64,000 nt of DNA from DASRDR01 sp044867785 (GTDB taxonomy: Bacteria > Methylomirabilota > Methylomirabilia > Rokubacteriales > DASRDR01). Made by a program: the position numbers and the translations under genes. Below are positions 1-8,896 of this stretch, piece by piece. Under the pieces are notes generated by a model. It was not told the origin of the DNA, made no database searches, and saw only the letters and a list, made by a program, of their open reading frames with translations. Every line of letters starts with the position of its first letter. The stretch's first letter is position 1. Location of the stretch: contig JBIOVM010000116.1 in the NCBI GenBank assembly GCA_044867785.1, forward strand, positions 1 to 64,000. The letters are read 5' to 3'.

Positions 1-163
1 CCGGCGCCCACGCACCCGTGGCACCGCGGGTACGACCCGGTTCGTTTGCATCAAGTCCGGGGGACGACATTTTTACGTCGCAGTTAACGTGACCTTTTCA
101 TGTTGCAGCGACAGGCGACCGCGTCCGGATGCGCGGCTCACGGCGCGCGCCCGCGGTCACCGT

Positions 164-1726
164 CTACGGACGCTCCATCGCCAGCACCGCGATGCCGGCA
201 TAGACCGCCTCCGGACGCCGGACGAAGCCCCGGGCGGGGAGCAGGACATCCGAGACGTACCGCCCGGCCGCGCCGCCGCCCACGATCCAGACTCGCCGGG
301 CCCCCGCCGCGCGGGCCGCGGTCCGATCGAGATAGGCGAGCGTGGCCGGCGTGGCCGAGAGCGGAAGCCCCATGAAGTCGTCGCGCCGGGCGGCCGGGAA
401 ATGGCTCGACACCGGCCACACGACGAAGCGGCCGATTTCGGCGCCGCGGGTCGGGTCGGCGACCTCGTCGGCCAACGCGTAGTCCGTGTTGACGAGCACC
501 ATCTCCCCGGGCGAGGCGTGGCGCGCGAGATGCGCGGCGACCGCGTGCCAGCCGGCCGGCGGCCACTGCGCGAAGGTTCCCGTGTCTCGGAGCGCCGGCA
601 GATGGTTCCATGCGACCGTGGTGCACACCAGCACGACGAGCGGAAGCCAGCGCAGCGCGCCGGGCCGACCGACGCTCGCCGCGCACCAGGCGAGGACCAG
701 GACGGCGGCCGGCGCGGCGACGATGACGTACCGCGAGTAGAGGAGGCTCACACCGAGCAGCGGCGGCACGAGACTGAAGACGCCGATCGGCACGAGCAGC
801 CAGAGGACGAGAATGCCGACCGGCCCGGCGCGCGCCAGGCGGGGAGGCTCCACGGCGCTCAGCATCAAGACCGTGACGGCCACGGCCGTGAAGACCCAGG
901 GGTCGAGCAGGTCGACCAGGACCCGCGCCGGAGCGAGGGCTACCGCGGGCCGGAACCAGTCGAAGGAGTGCCGCCGCGTGAAGACGCCCGCGAAGAGCCC
1001 GGCCAGCGGAAGCACGGCGGCGGCGAGCGCGAGCCACGTCACGCCCCACGGGCGGCCGACGAGGGCCCGCACGCCGCGGGTGGCGGCCAGGTGGAGCGCC
1101 TGCGCGAGCGCGACAATGCCGAAGAGGTAGTTGGCGTACACCGCGGCCGCGGTGGCCGCGACCCAGCCGACGCGCGTGAGGGTCCGCTCGGCTTGCCACA
1201 GCGCCGCGTAGGCGAGAAACGAGAGCGCGGCCGCCGCGAGGGCCAGCCCGTGGGTGCGCGCACTCTGCCCGTACCAGATCAGGCGCTCGTTCACCGCGAC
1301 GGCGACCAGCGCGACGAGCGCAGCATGCCGGTCACCGAAGAGCCGGCGCGCGAGGGGATACGTGGCTCCGAGAAGGATGAGGCCCGCCACGACCGACGGG
1401 AGCCGGAGCCCGAGCGGCCCATAGCCCAGGAATTCGGCGGAGAGCTTGACCAGGAAGTAATAGAAGGGGCTCGTGGCCTCGCTCAGGGCGACGCGCCTCG
1501 CCACCTCGCCCCACGGGCCCGTCACGTCGAACGAGGTCGCGTACTCGTCGAGCCAGGGCTCGGGAGCCCAGAACCGGGTCACCCTGAGTGCGGCGCCCGC
1601 GACCAGCGCGAGGGCCACGAGCGCGAGCCAACTCCGGCGGGCCGGCGCGGGCCCGGGCGCGGGGTCCGGCTCCGCGCGCTCCGCCGCGGGACGCGGAGAC
1701 CCGGCCGGCCGCCTGATCGAGCTCAC
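164..1726 (-). CDS. Integral-membrane GT-C type glycosyltransferase (PMT/ArnT-like)
   Basis: Polytopic membrane protein of about 520 residues. Many hydrophobic segments follow a short Pro/Ala-rich cytoplasmic head; the first membrane span starts near residue 30. Just after it the motif EPWLDEY carries the paired acidic residues typical of the first periplasmic loop of PMT_2/GT39-type transferases, which move sugars from polyprenyl-phosphate carriers. The C-terminal 120 residues are a soluble domain. The GTG at 1726 is the only plausible in-frame start after accC ends, 43 bases upstream, and no strong Shine-Dalgarno precedes it. It is the last gene of the accC-accB-efp run, so co-transcription is likely. 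Donor and acceptor cannot be told from sequence; the family call is an inference from topology and the acidic motif. Confidence 0.7.
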   Translation of the reverse strand: MSSIRRPAGSPRPAAERAEPDPAPGPAPARRSWLALVALALVAGAALRVTRFWAPEPWLDEYATSFDVTGPWGEVARRVALSEATSPFYYFLVKLSAEFLGYGPLGLRLPSVVAGLILLGATYPLARRLFGDRHAALVALVAVAVNERLIWYGQSARTHGLALAAAALSFLAYAALWQAERTLTRVGWVAATAAAVYANYLFGIVALAQALHLAATRGVRALVGRPWGVTWLALAAAVLPLAGLFAGVFTRRHSFDWFRPAVALAPARVLVDLLDPWVFTAVAVTVLMLSAVEPPRLARAGPVGILVLWLLVPIGVFSLVPPLLGVSLLYSRYVIVAAPAAVLVLAWCAASVGRPGALRWLPLVVLVCTTVAWNHLPALRDTGTFAQWPPAGWHAVAAHLARHASPGEMVLVNTDYALADEVADPTRGAEIGRFVVWPVSSHFPAARRDDFMGLPLSATPATLAYLDRTAARAAGARRVWIVGGGAAGRYVSDVLLPARGFVRRPEAVYAGIAVLAMERP

Positions 1727-1769
1727 GCCAGCGGGCGCCCGGATGAGCGGTGCCCGAGAGGGCGCCCCG

Positions 1770-3104
1770 TCAGAGCCCGGACTCGAGGAACGTCGTGGAG
1801 TAGTCCCCGGCGGCGAACCGCGGGTGCGCCAGGAGCCGCGCGTGGAGCGGAATGGTCGTCCGAATCCCCTCCAGCACGAACTCGGCCATCGCCCGGCGCA
1901 TCCGGGCCAGGGCTTCCGCCCGGTCCGCCCCGTGGGTGATGACCTTCGCCAGCAGGGAGTCGTAGTACGGGGGCACGGTGTATCCGGCCAGGCAATGGCT
2001 GTCCACCCGCACGCCGGGTCCACCGGGCGCGGCATACGCGGTGATGCGCCCGGGACTCGGCGTGAAGCTCACCGGGTCCTCGGCGGTGACCCGGCACTCG
2101 ATCGCGTGCCCGCGGAACGTGACGCCCTCCTGGCGGAGACCCAGCGGCTCACCGGCCGCGATCAGGATCTGCGCCCGGATGAGATCGAGACCGGTGATCA
2201 CCTCGGTCACCGGGTGCTCCACCTGGATGCGCGTGTTGACCTCCAGGAAGTAGAAGTCCCCGGCCTGATCGACCAGGAACTCGACGGTGCCGGCGCTCTC
2301 GTAGGCCGCCGCGCGACAGAGGCGGAGGGCCGCACCGGTCAAGGCCTGGCGCACCGGCTCCGTCATGACCGGGCATGGAGACTCCTCGACCAGCTTCTGG
2401 TGCCGTCGCTGAATCGAGCAGTCACGCTCGCCCAGGTGAACCATCTGACCGCGCCCATCGGCCAGGATCTGGACCTCGACGTGGCGCGCGCCCTCCACGT
2501 ACTTCTCGAGATAGATCTCCGACGAGCCGAACGCCGCGGCCGCCTCGCTCTGGCAGGTCCGCACGGCCGCCTCCAGGGTGTCGCCGTCCCAGACGATCCG
2601 CATGCCTCGGCCGCCGCCGCCCATCGACGCCTTGAGCAGGACGGGATACCCGAGGGACTCCGCCACCGCCCGCGCGTCCGTCGCGTCGCGCACCGACCCG
2701 TCGCTGCCGGGCAGGAGCGGCACGTCCGCCTTCCGGGCCAGCTCACGGGCGCGGACCTTGTCACCCAGCAGGCGGATCACCTCGGGACTCGGGCCGATGA
2801 ACCGAATACTGCACGCCCGACAGATCTCGGCGAACGTGGCGTTCTCGGCGAGGAACCCGTACCCCGGGTGAATCGCCTCGGCGTCGGTCACCTCGGCGGC
2901 CGCGATCAGCCGCGGAATGTTGAGATAGCTCTGCGCGCTGTCCTCGGGCCCGATGCAGATGCTCTCGTCGGCGAGCCGCACCGGGAGCGAGCCGGAGTCC
3001 GCCTTCGAGTGCGCCACGACGGTGCGGATCCCCATCTCACGGCAGGTCCGCAGGATCCGGAGCGCGATCTCTCCGCGGTTGGCGATCAGGATCTTGGTGA
3101 ACAT
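1770..3104 (-). CDS. accC: Biotin carboxylase subunit of acetyl-CoA carboxylase
   Basis: ATP-dependent carboxylation of the biotin carried by AccB, the first half-reaction of acetyl-CoA carboxylase in fatty acid synthesis. The 444-residue product has the family length and starts with the classic FTKILIANRGEIALRI. The glycine-rich ATP-grasp loop (KASMGGGGRGM) lies near residue 160, and EVNTRIQVEHPVTE near 290 holds the catalytic arginine and metal-binding glutamate. ATG 3104 is chosen because homology begins there; the frame stays open upstream but is not protein-like. It follows a metallopeptidase gene by 49 bases, and accB lies beyond that, so the usual accB-accC pair is split by an inserted gene. 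No carboxyltransferase subunit (accA/accD) is in the window. Confidence 0.97.
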   Translation of the reverse strand: MFTKILIANRGEIALRILRTCREMGIRTVVAHSKADSGSLPVRLADESICIGPEDSAQSYLNIPRLIAAAEVTDAEAIHPGYGFLAENATFAEICRACSIRFIGPSPEVIRLLGDKVRARELARKADVPLLPGSDGSVRDATDARAVAESLGYPVLLKASMGGGGRGMRIVWDGDTLEAAVRTCQSEAAAAFGSSEIYLEKYVEGARHVEVQILADGRGQMVHLGERDCSIQRRHQKLVEESPCPVMTEPVRQALTGAALRLCRAAAYESAGTVEFLVDQAGDFYFLEVNTRIQVEHPVTEVITGLDLIRAQILIAAGEPLGLRQEGVTFRGHAIECRVTAEDPVSFTPSPGRITAYAAPGGPGVRVDSHCLAGYTVPPYYDSLLAKVITHGADRAEALARMRRAMAEFVLEGIRTTIPLHARLLAHPRFAAGDYSTTFLESGL

Positions 3105-3153
3105 AGGCGCGTCAGGCCTCGGCGGCGGTCCCGGCCGGCCGGCGCATTCCGCG

Positions 3154-4689
3154 TCAGCTCCGCCCGCCGGCCGCCAGGAGGCGGGCATTCACATCCTCGA
3201 CGGTGACGCCGACGCCCTCCTTCATGGCCTGGGGCAGCGGCTCTCCCTGCCCGAGGCGGCCGAGAAAGGCGCGGACGCCGCTCATGCCTCCGCGGTCCGC
3301 CAGGTACTCGGCGACGGTGTGGGAGAGCTGGTACGCCACGCCGACGGCGTTCGACCGGAACAGGCGCTCCAGCCCGTCGAGAGAGTAGTACTGCCGGTCC
3401 AGGACCACGTCGGACTCGATGAACCGCGGGGCGGAGCGTGGCTCGACGACCTGGGCCAGTCCCTCGTGGAGCCACCGGGGCGCTCGTCCGTTCGTGGCTT
3501 GGTGGATCAGGAGGTGCGCGTACTCGTGCCGGCAGAGGCGCTCGAGCCCGTACGACCCGGTCTGAGACGCCGAGAGTCGGAGCCGGAGCTTCTGGTAGTC
3601 GTAGAACCCGAGCACGTGCTCCGCGAACTCCGGCGGGATGCCGCCGATCTCGGCGAACGTCTTCGTCACGTAGATGCCCACCTGGACGCGCTCCTTCGGG
3701 TACACGCCGAGATCCCGGCCGAGCGATTCGTAGGCGCGCTCCAGGATGTCGACCACCGAGCGGCCCACCTCGATGCCCCCGCCCCCCTCGTAGCGCACGA
3801 GGAAGTGCGGGCTCTCCTGGCTCCAGAAGCCCGCCTCGAATCCCTGCTCGCGCTCGAGGCGCGTGAGCAGCGTCCGGGCCCGCGCGTGGCCGGCCTCCCG
3901 CGCCAGCAGGCGCTTCAGTGTCTCCACCGCCTCCCGGGTCCGACCCTGGCGCTCCTGCAGGTCCGCGAGCAGGTACACGAGCTCGGGGTCGTCCGGGAAC
4001 TCCCGCAGCGCCTGCTCCACCACCGCCTGCCCCCGCGCGGGGTCACCGGCCCGAGCATGAGCCAGCGCGAGACCGTTCCAGTGCTCCCGAGTGGGCGCGG
4101 CGGCGACGGCGGCGCGGTAGTGCTCGATCGCGCCGGCGGGCCGGCCCGCCTGGTAGGCGTCGCGACCGAGCCGCGCGTAGCAGGTGCCCAGCGCGCGCCG
4201 GATGTCGTCGCGGCGGGTGCGGGTCGCCAGGTCACGGTACTGTTCGCACGCGGCCGTGACCTGGCCCTGCTGGAAGAGGTCGAGCGCCTCGCGCACCGCG
4301 CGGGCGTCCGGGTCGTCCCCCCGACCGGCGACCGCGGGGGCGGCGACCTCGGGCGGGCTGGCGTCCGGCTGAGCGGCGGCCGGCGCGGACGCCGCGGGCT
4401 GCGTCGCGTCCGGCGGCGGCGCCTGCTGGCGCGCTTCCCACCAGCGGAGGACCGGCGGCCCGGCCACCAGCGCGACGATGACCGCGGCCAGCGCCACGTT
4501 CACGCGCGCCAGGTTCGTGCCGCGCCGGGATGCGGAGGCGCGGGCCACCGGGGGCGCCGGCGGAGCCGGTCGCGGCGGCGGGGCCGAGCTGGCCTCGGCC
4601 GGAGGCGCCGGCACCCGCGGGTCGTGCTGGCACTTCGGGCACCGCTCGGTGCCGTCCGGAAGGTTGGCCCAGCAGGATCGGCAGAACAT
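3154..4689 (-). CDS. Zinc-ribbon, membrane-anchored TPR protein with gluzincin (peptidase MA-like) domain
   Basis: A 511-residue multidomain protein. Residues 1-22 form a zinc ribbon (CRSC and CPKC pairs). A Pro/Ala-rich stretch and one transmembrane helix follow (about 60-80), then an Ala/Pro linker. Residues about 140-300 are tetratricopeptide repeats. The C-terminal third is a metallopeptidase of the peptidase-MA type: HEYAH with His388, Glu389 and His392, and a downstream WLHEG whose Glu409 is the expected third zinc ligand. So an intact HExxH-E site faces the periplasm while the zinc ribbon stays in the cytoplasm. It sits between accB and accC in the same operon. The active-site motif is seen directly; the substrate and any link to fatty-acid synthesis are unknown. 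Confidence 0.8.
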   Translation of the reverse strand: MFCRSCWANLPDGTERCPKCQHDPRVPAPPAEASSAPPPRPAPPAPPVARASASRRGTNLARVNVALAAVIVALVAGPPVLRWWEARQQAPPPDATQPAASAPAAAQPDASPPEVAAPAVAGRGDDPDARAVREALDLFQQGQVTAACEQYRDLATRTRRDDIRRALGTCYARLGRDAYQAGRPAGAIEHYRAAVAAAPTREHWNGLALAHARAGDPARGQAVVEQALREFPDDPELVYLLADLQERQGRTREAVETLKRLLAREAGHARARTLLTRLEREQGFEAGFWSQESPHFLVRYEGGGGIEVGRSVVDILERAYESLGRDLGVYPKERVQVGIYVTKTFAEIGGIPPEFAEHVLGFYDYQKLRLRLSASQTGSYGLERLCRHEYAHLLIHQATNGRAPRWLHEGLAQVVEPRSAPRFIESDVVLDRQYYSLDGLERLFRSNAVGVAYQLSHTVAEYLADRGGMSGVRAFLGRLGQGEPLPQAMKEGVGVTVEDVNARLLAAGGRS

Positions 4690-4715
4690 CGGCCGCGGGG
4701 CGAGGCCGGGGCGAG

Positions 4716-5168
<453 letters not shown>

Positions 5169-5175
5169 GGCGCCC

Positions 5176-5733
5176 TCACGCCCGCTCGATGTAGGCCCCG
5201 GTCCGGGTGTCGATGCGCAGGACTTCGCCCTCGTTGATGAAGAGCGGCACCTGGACGACGGCGCCCGTCTCGAGCGTGGCGGGCTTCGAGCCGCCGGATG
5301 CCGTGTCCCCGCGGACGCCCGGATCCGTCTTCACGACCTGGAGCTCGACGAAGTTCGGGACCTCGAGCCCCGCCGGCGCGCCGTTGATGAGCAGGACGTC
5401 GACCTCCATGGTCTCCTTCAGCCAGTCCGAGGCTTCGCCCACCACGTCCGCGCCGAGCGCGATCTGCTCGTAGGTATCGAGATTCATGAAGTGGAAGTTG
5501 TCGTCCTTGTAGAGGAACTGCATCGCCCGCTGCTCGTAGTCGACGAGGCCGACCTTCTCCCCCGCCCGGAAGGTGCGGTCCACCACCCGGCCGAGCCGAA
5601 GATGCTTCAGCTTGGTGCGGACGAACGCGCCGCCCTTGCCGGGCTTCACGTGCTGGAACTCGACGATGTTGTACGGCTGCCCGTCGAGCTCGATCTTCAG
5701 CCCCCTCCGGAACTCCGCGGTCGACACCTGCAT
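5176..5733 (-). CDS. efp: Translation elongation factor P
   Basis: Relieves ribosome stalling at proline runs. 185 residues with the three OB-like domains of EF-P. The domain I tip reads HVKPGKGGAF, where Lys33 is the position modified in other bacteria (beta-lysyl, rhamnosyl or other chemistry). Lysine rather than arginine here points away from the EarP rhamnosylation branch, but no modifying enzyme is in the window. The ATG at 5733 has GAGGG upstream and comes 3 bases after the TPR gene stop. Proline-rich proteins encoded nearby (zinc-ribbon peptidase, PilP, PilQ tail) are plausible clients. Confidence 0.97.
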   Translation of the reverse strand: MQVSTAEFRRGLKIELDGQPYNIVEFQHVKPGKGGAFVRTKLKHLRLGRVVDRTFRAGEKVGLVDYEQRAMQFLYKDDNFHFMNLDTYEQIALGADVVGEASDWLKETMEVDVLLINGAPAGLEVPNFVELQVVKTDPGVRGDTASGGSKPATLETGAVVQVPLFINEGEVLRIDTRTGAYIERA

Positions 5734-5736
5734 GGC

Positions 5737-6366
5737 CTACCCTCGCGTCCGCCGCGCCGGGCTCCTCGGCCGGCCGAGGGCCCCGAGGCGCGCGCGGGCT
5801 ATTTCATGGTCCGGCTGCCGAACGAGCATCCGGCTGAACACCGCGGTGGCCTCATCGGTCAGCCCCTGCCCGAGGCACAGCTCACCGAACGCCACCGTCG
5901 CGTACATGTCGTCGACCAGGAGCGGCCACAGCCCTCCCGCGTCCGAAGCCACCCGACCGCCGACGCCCATCTCGAGCGCCCGGAGTAGCCCCTGGACCCC
6001 CCGGTCGTGCGGATCCAGCGCGGCCAGCCGACGCACGAGACCCAGCGCCTCCGCGGGGTCGCCGTCACGCAGGGCGCACTCCACGGCGATGCGCAGTGCC
6101 GGCTCGTGCTCCGGCTCACCCCCGAGGAACGCGCCGATCTCCCCTCGGGCCGCGCGCACGTCGCCGGCCTCCAGCAACGCCTTGGCCAGCACGAGCCGCG
6201 TCGTTACGTACGCCGGATAGCGCTCGAGGCCTTGGCGGCACAGCGCCACCGACTCCTCGGCTCGGCCCACCCGGCGATACGCGTCGGCCAGCGCGGCGTA
6301 GGCCTGGGAGGTGGGCTCTCGGGCGAGCCGCGCTTCGAGCTGTCGGATCTCGTCGGTGGTCGGCAA
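5737..6366 (-). CDS. Tetratricopeptide-repeat protein
   Basis: About 209 residues, almost wholly helical repeats of the TPR type (for example SQAYAALADAYRRVGRAEES), with further degenerate repeats to the C-terminus. No signal peptide or membrane helix, so it is probably a cytoplasmic scaffold. A TTG start at 6366 is chosen: a GAGA lies 6 bases upstream, the well-formed promoter at 6397-6426 predicts a transcript starting about 24 bases before it, and no ATG or GTG in frame lies between promoter and first repeat. It is the first gene of the efp-accB-accC operon. Partner unknown. Confidence 0.7.
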   Translation of the reverse strand: MPTTDEIRQLEARLAREPTSQAYAALADAYRRVGRAEESVALCRQGLERYPAYVTTRLVLAKALLEAGDVRAARGEIGAFLGGEPEHEPALRIAVECALRDGDPAEALGLVRRLAALDPHDRGVQGLLRALEMGVGGRVASDAGGLWPLLVDDMYATVAFGELCLGQGLTDEATAVFSRMLVRQPDHEIARARLGALGRPRSPARRTRG

Positions 6367-6396
6367 ACGATGTCTCGATGGGCCGAGCCGGCCCTC

Positions 6397-6426
6397 ACTA
6401 TACGGGGACGCGTCCGACCTTGTCAA
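6397..6426 (-). promoter_or_regulatory. Sigma-70-type promoter of the TPR-efp-accB-accC operon
   Basis: On the minus strand a perfect -35 hexamer TTGACA (6421-6426) and TATAGT (-10, 6397-6402) are separated by 18 bases. Predicted start near 6390 gives a leader of about 24 bases to the TTG at 6366. It is the best promoter match in this part of the window and drives genes down to at least accC. Confidence 0.75.
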
Positions 6427-6482
6427 CGTCGACGGCGCGCAAACACGCGTCGCGGCAATCCTTCCGGACCCGGCGTCGGTCG

Positions 6483-6511
6483 TTGGTCCTCGTGGCCAGC
6501 CTGGGTATAGT
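6483..6511 (+). promoter_or_regulatory. Promoter predicted to give a leaderless mRNA
   Basis: TTGGTC (6483-6488), 17-base spacer, TATAGT (6506-6511). The ATG of the downstream gene begins at 6518, six bases after the -10 box, where transcription should start. No Shine-Dalgarno can fit. It lies back-to-back with the operon promoter at 6397-6426. Confidence 0.5.
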
Positions 6512-6517
6512 GGGGCC

Positions 6518-7648
6518 ATGCGCCGGGCTCGACGACGCTGGGCCGCGATCGGAACGGTCTTCGCCGTCGCTACCTCCTCGGCGCAGGGTGCGACGGCGGC
6601 GCCCGCCGCGGCCCCGGCCGCCGCCCGTCCCGCGAAGCCCCGCGCCTTCCTCATCCACCTTATCGACGGGGGCGACCCGATCGTCGTCGAGAAGTATGTC
6701 GAGGAGGGCGGCCAGGTCCGGTTCGAGAAGTACGGCGGCTGGGTGGGCATCCCGAGCTACGAGGTGCGGCGAATCGTCCCCGACGAGACGGAGGACACGG
6801 CCGCGACGCTGCCCCCGGCCGGCGGGGTCACCGAGAATGCGAGCGGGGCTGCGCTCTACGTGACCACGCGGAGCGGGGCCACCGTCCGAGCGACCGAGGT
6901 CGGCGCACGGGGCGAGGAGGTCCGGGTGAGCACGCCGGAAGGCTCACTCACATTCCACCGGGGGGATCTGGTCGGCGTGCTGCGGATGCCCGCCCCGCCC
7001 GCCATGCCTGAAGCGTGGCTCACGCTCTGGGACATCGCCGACGGACGGACGGCCCCGCTCGACGCGCCGGCGGCCGCCGCCCAGCCGGCCGCACGACCGC
7101 TGACCCTCAGCAATCGCCCGCACCTGCTTCAACTGGCGAGCGGCGTGGTGATCCAGGTGGACGGGTTCTGGCTGGAGGCCGGGGAGATCCGGTTCCGGCG
7201 TCTCGGCGGCGTCGTCGGGTTCGCGCTGGGCGAGATCGCCCGGCTCCTCCCCCAGGAGGTCGAGCCGTCGCGCGGGCGGGTCGCTGCCCGCTTCGTCCGC
7301 CGGCTCGGACCCGATCAGGTGGAGATCCGGCTGGATCGCGGCCTCCAGCGCGTCCGGCTGATCGGCGTCGAGCCCGCGTCCGGCGACGGCGCCACGGGCG
7401 AGGACCCCTGGGGCTCGCTCGAGCGGGGGCTCGTGCTCCATCTCGAGTTCGACCGTGAGCGCTACGCGTCGGACGGAGACTGGCTCGCGTACGTGTACCT
7501 GCCCAGCGGGCGGATGCTGAACGCCGAGCTGATCCGGGTCGGTCTCGCGAGACCCCACGCCGAGCCCCGAAACATCCGCTACCTGGATCTCTTTCAGGAG
7601 GTCTGGCGGGAATCGGGCCAGGCGCAGGAGTCCTCGGCCGAAAGGTAG
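6518..7648 (+). CDS. Secreted protein with degenerate SNase-like C-terminal domain
   Basis: 376 residues with a twin-arginine-rich N-terminus (MRRARRRW), a hydrophobic core and an Ala-X-Ala type signal cleavage region near residue 25. The middle holds two similar beta-rich modules (around FLIHLIDGGDPIVVEKY and LLQLASGVVIQVDGFWLEAG), each followed by a line such as GGWVGIPSYEVRRI or GGVVGFALGEIARLL. The last 100 residues resemble the staphylococcal-nuclease fold (VRLIGVEPAS, then LAYVYLPSGRMLNAELIRVG). Of the catalytic residues of true nucleases, the first arginine is present, but the glutamate after the VDTP-like turn and the arginine before LAY are absent, so it is probably not a nuclease. 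It is the only plus-strand gene in the first 47 kb. Confidence 0.65.
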   Translation: MRRARRRWAAIGTVFAVATSSAQGATAAPAAAPAAARPAKPRAFLIHLIDGGDPIVVEKYVEEGGQVRFEKYGGWVGIPSYEVRRIVPDETEDTAATLPPAGGVTENASGAALYVTTRSGATVRATEVGARGEEVRVSTPEGSLTFHRGDLVGVLRMPAPPAMPEAWLTLWDIADGRTAPLDAPAAAAQPAARPLTLSNRPHLLQLASGVVIQVDGFWLEAGEIRFRRLGGVVGFALGEIARLLPQEVEPSRGRVAARFVRRLGPDQVEIRLDRGLQRVRLIGVEPASGDGATGEDPWGSLERGLVLHLEFDRERYASDGDWLAYVYLPSGRMLNAELIRVGLARPHAEPRNIRYLDLFQEVWRESGQAQESSAER

Positions 7649-7655
7649 GACGGTG

Positions 7656-7702
7656 GCGCCCCGCGCGGAGGAGGAAGGCGTCTTCTCTCCCGCGCGGGGC
7701 GC
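7656..7702. terminator. Bidirectional hairpin between convergent genes
   Basis: A perfect 13-bp GC-rich inverted repeat (7656-7668 with 7690-7702) with a 21-base loop, sitting between the stop of the plus-strand secreted-protein gene (7648) and the stop of the minus-strand lipoprotein gene (7722). No long T-tract on either side, so either a weak intrinsic terminator or an RNA-stabilising 3' structure serving both transcripts. Confidence 0.55.
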
Positions 7703-7721
7703 AGCCCGCTGTTATGTGCGT

Positions 7722-8414
7722 CTAGGCGGAGCCGGGGCAGGGCGGGTTGCCGCTGCTGCCCGTGACCGAGACGGTTGCGGACGTCCCGGTGGCGGCCGAG
7801 GAGGCACCGTCGACAAACGCGTCGACGGTGACGGTCGCCGCCTCCTGGCCCGTGGCGGGCTCAGGGGCGGGCGGAGTGGTCGCCGGCACGACGCCGGCAT
7901 CCACGCAGCGGACGATCATGGTCGTCTGGTAGATGCCGTTGGCATCCGTGACCCCGGACGGGCCGTCGACCGTTCCGAACGCCGTCGCACCATTCGTCGA
8001 GGTGTTCACGAGCACGGGCTTGCCGGCCAGCGGCAAGCCGGCCCCGCCGCCCGCCCCCCCGTTAGTCACGCTGACCGTGATGGTGACGCGACGTCCGGGC
8101 TCCGCCGACGCGGGATTGGCCGAGACACGAATGATGATGTCGGCCGACGTGTTCGCGAACCCGGTGCTGGGGGCCGGACTTCCAGTGCAGGCGGCGAGGG
8201 ATCGAACGTTGGTCGACCCCTTGGTTCCCTTCGCGGTGCTCTGCGGGGCCTTGACCTCGGCGCACTCGAACGTCGGCCCGCTCGTGCCGTTGTTGTCCGA
8301 GCATGCCTGGATCAGCGTGCCGGCGACCAGGAGGAACCCGAAGACCACCAGGGTCGACAGGCGGATCCCCAACGGGCCCCGACTCGGGCGAACAGGTGAC
8401 AGTTTGGCGTCCAT
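7722..8414 (-). CDS. Lipoprotein with Ig-like domain
   Basis: 230 residues. A basic N-terminus and hydrophobic helix lead to the lipobox LIQAC, giving an acylated Cys at about residue 38. The rest is Ser/Thr/Gly-rich with an immunoglobulin-like beta-sandwich signature of the bacterial Big/invasin kind (RVSANPASAEPGRRVTITVS, later VTDANGIYQT). ATG 8414 has AGGA five bases upstream. It directly follows another lipoprotein gene with related beta-domain features, and both trail aroB at the end of the pilMNOPQ transcript. Likely an envelope surface or adhesion-type protein; no specific function can be assigned. Confidence 0.6.
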   Translation of the reverse strand: MDAKLSPVRPSRGPLGIRLSTLVVFGFLLVAGTLIQACSDNNGTSGPTFECAEVKAPQSTAKGTKGSTNVRSLAACTGSPAPSTGFANTSADIIIRVSANPASAEPGRRVTITVSVTNGGAGGGAGLPLAGKPVLVNTSTNGATAFGTVDGPSGVTDANGIYQTTMIVRCVDAGVVPATTPPAPEPATGQEAATVTVDAFVDGASSAATGTSATVSVTGSSGNPPCPGSA

Positions 8415-8426
8415 GGTCCTGGCCCC

Positions 8427-8861
8427 CTAGAAGACCGTGATGAGGACGGTGTCGAACGCGTCCTGGACCGCGGCCGTGATCGTGGCCGTCCCCCGCTGAG
8501 CCTTCCCGCAGAAGGTCACGTTGGCCGTGCCGCGGACTGTGTTGACCGTGGTCCCGACGACGTCGACCGCGTCAGGGCCGGCAAAGCAGCAGAGCGTCGT
8601 CGTGAAGCTGACGGCGATGCCGTCAACGAGGTTCCCCTGGGTGTCCCATACCTTGGCCTGCACCAGCGCGCACCCGCCGGCCTCTTCGCCGCTCCCCGCC
8701 GTCGCGCCCGGGATGGTGTTTGGGCTGGCCACCAGGTCGAGGATCATGCCCGAGGCCGCGCTGGGCTGCGTGCTGGAGCCCCGGTTGGGCCCATCGCAGC
8801 TCGTCAGAGCCGCTCCCAGGATGAGAACGCACAGCGCGAGTCCCCACGCCGTCCTTCGCAT
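8427..8861 (-). CDS. Small lipoprotein with Ig-like domain
   Basis: 144 residues with a signal peptide ending in the lipobox LTSC (Cys near 22). The mature part contains one beta-sandwich-like unit: ILDLVASPNTIPG opens it, VWDTQGNLVDGIAVSFTT is the typical central strand pair of Big_1-like domains, and GTANVTFCGKAQRGTATITA closes it. Two adjacent cysteines (TLCCF) may form disulfides. ATG 8861 is preferred over ATG 8900 because GGAGAGGAAG lies just upstream and the signal peptide then has normal length; ATG 8900 would instead overlap the aroB stop. Sits 12 bases before the next lipoprotein gene. Function unknown. Confidence 0.6.
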   Translation of the reverse strand: MRRTAWGLALCVLILGAALTSCDGPNRGSSTQPSAASGMILDLVASPNTIPGATAGSGEEAGGCALVQAKVWDTQGNLVDGIAVSFTTTLCCFAGPDAVDVVGTTVNTVRGTANVTFCGKAQRGTATITAAVQDAFDTVLITVF

Positions 8862-8896
8862 CGGCTTCCTCTCCGTTGCCCGTGTTCGGGCGCGCG

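Noticed and set aside
1..163. A terminator downstream of the first gene
   Set aside because: Only an imperfect six-base stem near 64-81 without a proper T-tract; too weak to call.
89..1939. A 616-codon plus-strand frame, Arg/Gly/Glu-rich
   Set aside because: Antisense to the GT-C gene; no motif, charged low-complexity composition typical of GC-rich shadow frames.
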